From Bacteroides sp. (GTDB lineage Bacteria; Bacteroidota; Bacteroidia; Bacteroidales; Bacteroidaceae), in assembly GCF_030151085.1 (NCBI RefSeq), contig NZ_JASLER010000081.1, forward strand, positions 1 through 64,000: a stretch of DNA of 64,000 bases, read 5' to 3'. Positions 60,267 through 64,000 of this stretch are shown here, piece after piece. Each line of letters starts with the position of its first letter. Position 1 is the first letter of the stretch. The notes under the pieces are model-generated. The model was given only the letters and a program-made list of their open reading frames with translations, made no database searches and was not told the DNA's origin. Position numbers and translations under genes: made by a program.

Positions 60267-62903
60267 TCATGGCAGGCTGTATATGCTATCTTCTATTCTG
60301 AAATAGTCAAAGTCTGCATAACCGCCTGCCTCTTTTGTTGCATAGTTGAACAGGGCAAAACGATAGCCCATAAAATGTGGCATAGTGTATTTCATCTTCA
60401 AGGAATTGCCGATAGGCTTCCATTCCTTTCCGTCGAGGCTATAGTAGAAGTAACCGATATCCTTCCGGTCCCTGAAGTCGCATTCTGCCTTGAAATAAAC
60501 CCGATTTTTGTTCAATGGTAACTTTTCCACTTCCACTGGTATTTCCGATTCTCCATTCACCATCACTATATACTTCTTACCCTCTATTATCTTCACACCA
60601 ACTTGCCCATATTGGAGCTGAAAGAGCGAAAGACCGGCAAAGTCACCCTCCTTTATTCCGGAAACGTCCATATAGACGGAGCCTGAGCAAACCGGACCGA
60701 TTGTGCGCTGTGTCAATGTGTTCTTAGCCTGCATGAAAGAAGACTCCACACGTCCGGTAGTGAGGCGCAGATACCCCTTTCGGGCAGAAACAGACCAAAG
60801 AGAATTATCCGGATTATGATTCCACTGCCATACAAGAGGTAAATCAGCTTCGCCCGGCTGACGTGTAAAGTCATCTGAGTTGACAATTCCCGGGATAAGT
60901 CCCTTACTTGCCGGAAGTTCCAACTTGTCAGGAGCTACTCCGTTTACACCTAGTACTGGCCAACCATCTTGCCACTGCACTGGTACCAAATATGGGATAC
61001 GCCCCACGGAACCGCAATCTTGGAACAGATAGGCAAACCAACGTCCGTCCGGTGTATCTACAAGTCCACCTTGTGCAATTCCTTGATCCTGAAAGATCAC
61101 TTTTCCTTCATAGGGGCCTGTAATATTGTCGGCACGATGTACCAGCACGGTGCGCATACCGTTTCTTGGCCAAGTAATATTAAACAGATAGTACTTGCCA
61201 TTAATCTTGAATAATTGCGAACCTTCAGCTCCCAACATGATATCGTTACCTGCAGGAGCACTGGCATTCTCCAGCAATACATGTTCCGTACCGGATTTCA
61301 CACCCGATAAATCATCCTTCAACTCTGCAATGAACAGCTTTCCATTGCCATAAATCAGATAGATACGACCGTCGTCATCAAAAAAGAAGGAATGATCATG
61401 ATAAGCAGGCGAGAACTCTATACGTTTCCACGGTCCTTTCTCTACGTCTTTAGTTGTAAAGAAATAGGTTTTATTAGTGGTCTGTGCAAAAGTCGAAACA
61501 TAATAAATCCCATTGTGAAAGCGGATGCAACTTGCCCACGAACCACGCCCGTATGTATTTTGTCCGTCGTCTAGATTCATGGAAGGAACCTCATCGGATA
61601 GTGTATCATACAAATAATTCACTAGCTCCCAGTTTACCAGGTCTTTCGATTTCATAATCGGTACACCTGGTGCCATATGCATCGTGGTGCTGCTCATATA
61701 GTAAGTATCGTCTACACGAACGATCGACATATCAGGTACGTCGGCATAAATTAATGGGTTGGATGCTTGTTCGCTATTATATTTAAACAAGTTCGGTATA
61801 AATTCATTCAGACATCTACGCCAAGTGAGCCATTCGTGTGCCGTTCCCTGCGATTCATACGAAGCCACATGAATACCCATATCGCGAAGAGACTTAACCA
61901 ATTGTGCAGTACCCATATTTTCTTCCGTGCCGCAGCCCAAGAAAAGATAATGCACTTTTTGGTTGAAATCGGCTGCGTCGGTAAACACTCCATTAAAAGC
62001 ATTCTTTATATCCAGACCGAAGATAGCCCCACTGAAGCCACCTATATAAGCAAACTTATCCAAATTAGTAAGTGTTATATCGAACGTTTGTTTGCCGCCC
62101 CATGACAATCCTGCCATGGCACGATGCTCCCGATCAGTATAGGTTCGGAATGTTTTATCTATCATTGGGATAAGGTCATTTATTATCAGTGTGGCAAATG
62201 AAGCACCATACAAATTGCGTTCTGCATCCACATCCTTTCCGGGACGGGGACGGAAGCCGACTTCAATATCCCCACTCTCCATAACGACAATCATAGGTAC
62301 ACACTTGCCTTCTGCTATCTGATTATCAAGAATGTTGTACATGAGCCCTTGCGTGCTCCAGCCTGTTTCATCTTCCCCCATACCGTGTTGCAGATAGAGC
62401 ACCGGATAACGCTTTTTCGTGTTCTGTTCATATTCTGCCGGTGTGTAGACTATGCAACGACGGAAACGCTGCTGGCTCTCTGAATAGTAAGTACAAATGC
62501 GCACTTGTCCGTGAGGCACGTTCTGAGTACGATAATAATCTCCTTCCTTGCCTTCAGGTACTTCAATACCGCTGGCCATGCGGCTGCATCCAAAGAAAGT
62601 ACAGCTCATCGGGTCAATAACCGAGAATCCGTCCACCAACAAAAAGTAATAATGGAAACCAACTACTAACGGGTCTGTTTTCCCTGTCCACCAACCGTTT
62701 TCGTCTTTGCTCAGGTCATATTTCTTGCCGCATATATCCACTTGAAGACTTTTTACGTCCGGCGAATAGATACGGAAATATGCCCGGTTTTCCTTATCCA
62801 AACGCGGATAATCACAACCATGCATATTGGATGGGGCGGGTACTTGTGCAAAAGTTGCTAATGCCATTAAGAAAGATATGCTGATTAACAGGATGTATTT
62901 CAT
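60267..62903 (-). CDS. Bifunctional CBM48-CE1 esterase / GH43 fusion enzyme
   Basis: 878-residue secreted protein with two catalytic parts. Signal peptide 1-19 (LATFAQ). Residues about 25-115 form a CBM48/early-set domain (ENRAYFRIYSPDVKSLQVD). Residues about 130-375 are a CE1-type esterase (IVYTPAEYE, PVLYLQHGMGEDETGW) with nucleophile Ser267 in AGLSWGGKQ and His356 in GTAHEW. Residues about 385-660 are GH43 with the base probably Asp391 in DVPDMSIV. A C-terminal beta-sandwich follows (SDDFTRQPGEADLPLVWQWNHNP). A feruloyl or acetyl esterase tied to a GH43 would clear side groups of arabinoxylan in one step. Downstream of GH8 in the same direction. Confidence 0.9.
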   Translation of the reverse strand: MKYILLISISFLMALATFAQVPAPSNMHGCDYPRLDKENRAYFRIYSPDVKSLQVDICGKKYDLSKDENGWWTGKTDPLVVGFHYYFLLVDGFSVIDPMSCTFFGCSRMASGIEVPEGKEGDYYRTQNVPHGQVRICTYYSESQQRFRRCIVYTPAEYEQNTKKRYPVLYLQHGMGEDETGWSTQGLMYNILDNQIAEGKCVPMIVVMESGDIEVGFRPRPGKDVDAERNLYGASFATLIINDLIPMIDKTFRTYTDREHRAMAGLSWGGKQTFDITLTNLDKFAYIGGFSGAIFGLDIKNAFNGVFTDAADFNQKVHYLFLGCGTEENMGTAQLVKSLRDMGIHVASYESQGTAHEWLTWRRCLNEFIPNLFKYNSEQASNPLIYADVPDMSIVRVDDTYYMSSTTMHMAPGVPIMKSKDLVNWELVNYLYDTLSDEVPSMNLDDGQNTYGRGSWASCIRFHNGIYYVSTFAQTTNKTYFFTTKDVEKGPWKRIEFSPAYHDHSFFFDDDGRIYLIYGNGKLFIAELKDDLSGVKSGTEHVLLENASAPAGNDIMLGAEGSQLFKINGKYYLFNITWPRNGMRTVLVHRADNITGPYEGKVIFQDQGIAQGGLVDTPDGRWFAYLFQDCGSVGRIPYLVPVQWQDGWPVLGVNGVAPDKLELPASKGLIPGIVNSDDFTRQPGEADLPLVWQWNHNPDNSLWSVSARKGYLRLTTGRVESSFMQAKNTLTQRTIGPVCSGSVYMDVSGIKEGDFAGLSLFQLQYGQVGVKIIEGKKYIVMVNGESEIPVEVEKLPLNKNRVYFKAECDFRDRKDIGYFYYSLDGKEWKPIGNSLKMKYTMPHFMGYRFALFNYATKEAGGYADFDYFRIEDSIYSLP

Positions 62904-62952
62904 AATTTGTTACTTATCATTTAATAGGTTACATACAAATAATTATTCATAT

Positions 62953-64000
62953 TCATTGGGGGAAAATAATTTGGTATTCTCCACTCAGGTGCATAAAGGC
63001 GAACAATCGAAGTAGTCCGTCATAATAGGCATCAAAATAACCGTCTTCGTAAGGAACATGGTTCGCATTCCAAAGCCGGTCAATGAACTCACGGCTCTTA
63101 CAGTGCGTACTGGTTAGGGATACAGCAGCCGCAGTAGCCACTAATCCCAAGGAATGGCGAAGTTGTTTATGCTCTCCGGCTCCCAGAATCTCTTTCACCT
63201 GAGTGCCGTCCACATTATACTGGTCGACAAAAGTATCTATGCCTTGGCTATAAAGAAAGTTCTGTATCTTGTTTCCATACTCTTGCTGCCATTTGATATC
63301 TTCACACGCCCAGGAATAGTCCAAAGCAATATTCATGGGTACACGCCAAGAGTCAAAACGGAAAGCATCACCGATAATCCGATTCCAGCCAAGCAGAGTA
63401 CCGTCATAATTATTGTAATCCGGATTAAGACCTGTCACCGGATGGATGCTGCGATGCAAATACTCTCTGCTTTGGCGGGCACACTCTCTCCAGAAGTCTG
63501 TTCTGCCATCATTAGCCCATCTGGCCCATACTTCATAAAATGCAGGCAGATGATAAGAAGGATCGGTAAATCTTCCTCCCCAAGAGTCGGGAGTGAATGT
63601 AATTAACTTCTGTTCCAGATTGATGAGAGGAGCCACTCTATCCATCCCGGCCTTCTGCATGGAACAGTCCAGGATATTCCGAGCCTCAGCCAAGTAATCG
63701 ATGCCTGTATCATTGCCCCAACGATTAGAAGCAAAGATTAGGGCTGTAACGTAGTAAAGTTCCCCATCCGAAGCCGGGCCCTGAGCATTGCTTGTACCGT
63801 CGGTCTTACAACTCCAGGCAAAGTAACCTTTCAGAGGTCCGTCCTGATGTTGCATATTTTTCTTTCCCCAGCGCCACAAGCGGTCGAAAATCTCTTTACG
63901 GTCAAACTGTACGGCAATCATCAATCCGTAGGACATGCCCTCGGTACGCACATCGTGATTCTTGATGTCACTGATATAGGCCATGGAGTCGCCTACTTCA
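62953..64000 (-). CDS. GH8 family xylanase (truncated at window edge)
   Basis: C-terminal 348 codons of an (alpha/alpha)6 GH8 enzyme; the frame stays open to the window edge, so the N-terminus (including any signal peptide) is missing. The catalytic acid lies in VRTEGMSYGLM (Glu at 63940-63942), and ASDGELYYVTALIFAS matches the conserved GH8 nucleophile/base region of the reducing-end xylanase type. Further marks are FDSWRVPMNIALDYSW and DGYFDAYYDGLLRLFAFMHLSGEY. The fusion esterase/GH43 starts 49 bp downstream. Together they look like a xylan-degrading operon. Reducing-end exo-oligoxylanase against endoxylanase cannot be fixed here. Confidence 0.9.
   Translation of the reverse strand, partial: EVGDSMAYISDIKNHDVRTEGMSYGLMIAVQFDRKEIFDRLWRWGKKNMQHQDGPLKGYFAWSCKTDGTSNAQGPASDGELYYVTALIFASNRWGNDTGIDYLAEARNILDCSMQKAGMDRVAPLINLEQKLITFTPDSWGGRFTDPSYHLPAFYEVWARWANDGRTDFWRECARQSREYLHRSIHPVTGLNPDYNNYDGTLLGWNRIIGDAFRFDSWRVPMNIALDYSWACEDIKWQQEYGNKIQNFLYSQGIDTFVDQYNVDGTQVKEILGAGEHKQLRHSLGLVATAAAVSLTSTHCKSREFIDRLWNANHVPYEDGYFDAYYDGLLRLFAFMHLSGEYQIIFPQ

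Overview
The window looks like chromosomal DNA of a gut Bacteroides (Bacteroidota). Four things support this: repeated SusC/SusD pairs, giant hybrid two-component regulators, lipoprotein signals ending in a lipobox Cys, and promoters with the Bacteroides -7 box TAnnTTTG. The mix of starch, xylan and complex-glycan loci suits a fibre-degrading species of the B. cellulosilyticus/intestinalis type, but the species is inference. No rRNA, tRNA, CRISPR array or insertion sequence was recognised.

Layout. (1) 1-8.2 kb is the tail of a starch-type locus: SusD-like protein, a SusE/F-position lipoprotein with tandem CBM26 modules, two GH13 amylase lipoproteins and a SusB-like inverting GH97; the partner SusC lies to the left of the window. 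(2) 8.5-20.5 kb is a second locus: SusC, SusD, an M57-like zinc protease lipoprotein, GH9, a DUF5009 (HGSNAT-like) membrane protein, a GHL10-type lipoprotein and a CBM9-like protein. (3) prfB (RF2), read without a frameshift. (4) 21.8-46.1 kb is a third and larger locus. It is headed by a hybrid two-component regulator (minus strand) and followed on the plus strand by GH20, a TlpA-like thioredoxin, SusC, SusD, a class-I glutamine amidotransferase, GH2, GH35, GH3, a HELGH metalloprotease and a retaining-type GH97. (5) 46.2-52.9 kb holds non-PUL genes: a 45-residue membrane peptide not previously called, a CYTH protein, an MgtC/DUF4010 protein, an outer-membrane beta-barrel receptor and a metallophosphoesterase/PQQ-repeat fusion. 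(6) 52.9-54.3 kb is AT-rich and gene-poor, with two striking repeat structures and two weak small ORFs. (7) 54.3-64 kb is a xylan-type locus: a second hybrid two-component regulator, GH43, a CBM48-CE1-GH43 fusion and a GH8 truncated by the window edge.

How it works together. Each glycan locus follows the Sus plan: surface lipoproteins bind and cut the polymer, SusC/SusD imports oligosaccharides, periplasmic exo-enzymes finish them, and a hybrid two-component sensor switches the locus on.

Two non-coding signals stand out. First, a near-identical 14-15 bp element ending ACGCRATTC lies exactly 39 bp upstream of the -7 box of three promoters in the third locus (before GH20, susC and GH3); it is the best candidate for the binding site of the 21.8-kb regulator. 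Second, two intergenic arrays (5.8 kb and 53.3 kb) have different arm sequences but the same geometry: a 5-5-5 interrupted palindrome plus a 7-bp spacer, repeating every 22 bp. I cannot name their function.
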